Positions 63,724 to 64,000 of a stretch of DNA of 64,000 bases are shown one piece after another (positions within the stretch are counted from its first letter, which is position 1; every line of letters begins with the position of its first letter). This DNA comes from Bacillus fungorum (lineage in GTDB: Bacteria > Bacillota > Bacilli > Bacillales > Bacillaceae_G). The notes beneath the pieces were generated by a model, which did no database searches, was not told the DNA's origin, and saw only the letters and a list, made by a program, of their open reading frames with translations. Location: NCBI RefSeq assembly GCF_002746455.1, contig NZ_NWUW01000006.1:124001-188000 (forward strand). The letters are read 5' to 3'. Position numbers and translations under genes: made by a program.

Positions 63724-63980
63724 GTAAGGGTTGCAAAAGGCAGAAATCTGCCTGTTTGTAAGAGAAGAGAAGTGTAATTCTCTTACTTAATATGTTTCAT
63801 ATTATTCTCGAACAAAATATACCGTAGTTGTCTTTTAGGCAATTAGTAGATTGGAACATTATATCTGAAAGCTTTTGCTAGAGGATTATTTGTACTTTTG
63901 TTATTTCAAAAAAGAGATAATGAAGATCTTAATCTATAGAGGTATGTGCATACATTATTATAGTTGGAGGGAAAGAATAA
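63724..63980 (+). other. Long 5' leader of tig with two hairpins
   Basis: The leader has GGCAGAAATCTGCC (63738-63751) and GTAAGAGAA / TTCTCTTAC (63757-63785, 9-bp perfect stem). No T-box, known riboswitch or ORF was recognised. Length (~255 nt) is large for a housekeeping chaperone. Confidence 0.5.
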
Positions 63981-64000
63981 ATGGCTACAAAATGGGAAAA
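63981..64000 (+). CDS. tig: Trigger factor, N-terminal fragment at the window edge
   Basis: Only 20 bases are in the window (MATKWEK) after TTGGAGGGAAAG. The start agrees with the Bacillus trigger factor (ribosome-bound peptidyl-prolyl isomerase chaperone) and with the ysoA-tig order, but identity rests on seven residues and context. Confidence 0.8.

Overview
This 64 kb window is chromosomal DNA from a member of the Bacillus cereus group (B. cereus / B. thuringiensis / B. anthracis relatives). The evidence is low G+C Firmicute codon use with AGGAGG-type ribosome binding sites, a Bacillus core gene order (pheT, asnS, rnhC, zapA, cvpA, polX, mutS2 ... lcfA, fadR, fadB, etfB, etfA, trxA, uvrC, yslB, sdhCAB, ysmA ... 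gerE, racE, gerM, rph, rdgB, ysnB ... ysoA, tig), and group-specific traits: an isd heme-uptake locus with NEAT and sortase B genes, a BclA-type collagen-like protein, and a dispersed repeat that looks like bcr1. Species-level placement is not attempted.

Layout. 1-3.3 kb: end of pheT and T-box-controlled asnS. 3.3-11 kb: two small unknown genes, rnhC, the zapA-cvpA-polX-mutS2 cluster and a pseudouridine synthase. 11-12.6 kb: T-box-controlled brnQ. 12.6-20.5 kb: Fur-controlled heme locus (isdC, five-NEAT isdX2-like gene, SBP, permease, ATPase, srtB) with isdG convergent behind its own Fur box. 20.8-29.5 kb: rRNA methyltransferase, ywbE, a two-component system followed by an ABC-2 exporter set, a MITE-like insertion, and small unknown genes. 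29.5-31.3 kb: accessory patch with a broken siderophore permease, a collagen-like gene and the bcr1-like repeat. 31.3-43.5 kb: fatty acid beta-oxidation with FadR boxes and ETF, trxA, uvrC, yslB, succinate dehydrogenase, ysmA. 43.5-55.2 kb: accessory cargo (LdcB-like peptidase, motAB, acid phosphatase, NatAB-like ABC system, Rrf2 regulator, aquaporin, DMT exporter with divergent cupin regulator, internally deleted amidohydrolase, NCS2 permease). 55.3-60 kb: gerE, DJ-1 remnant, racE, gerM, rph, rdgB, ysnB. 60-61.3 kb: tRNA-Gly, then tRNA-Arg(UCU) interrupted in its anticodon by a 287-nt group I intron, then a ~650 bp segment bounded by a second copy of the tRNA-Arg 3' end. 61.3-64 kb: yvbH-like gene, two small membrane proteins, ysoA and the start of tig.

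How the genes work together. The isd locus encodes a capture-to-degradation chain: secreted or wall-linked NEAT proteins take heme, sortase B anchors IsdC, the lipoprotein/permease/ATPase imports heme and IsdG opens the ring, all next to Fur operators. fadD-fadR-fadB-etfBA activates and oxidises fatty acids, FadR boxes precede both the ligase and fadR, and electrons go by ETF to the respiratory chain that sdhCAB also feeds.

The most interesting spot is 60.2-61.3 kb, where one tRNA gene shows signs of two unrelated mobile elements: a self-splicing intron in the anticodon and an integration-type duplication of its 3' end.
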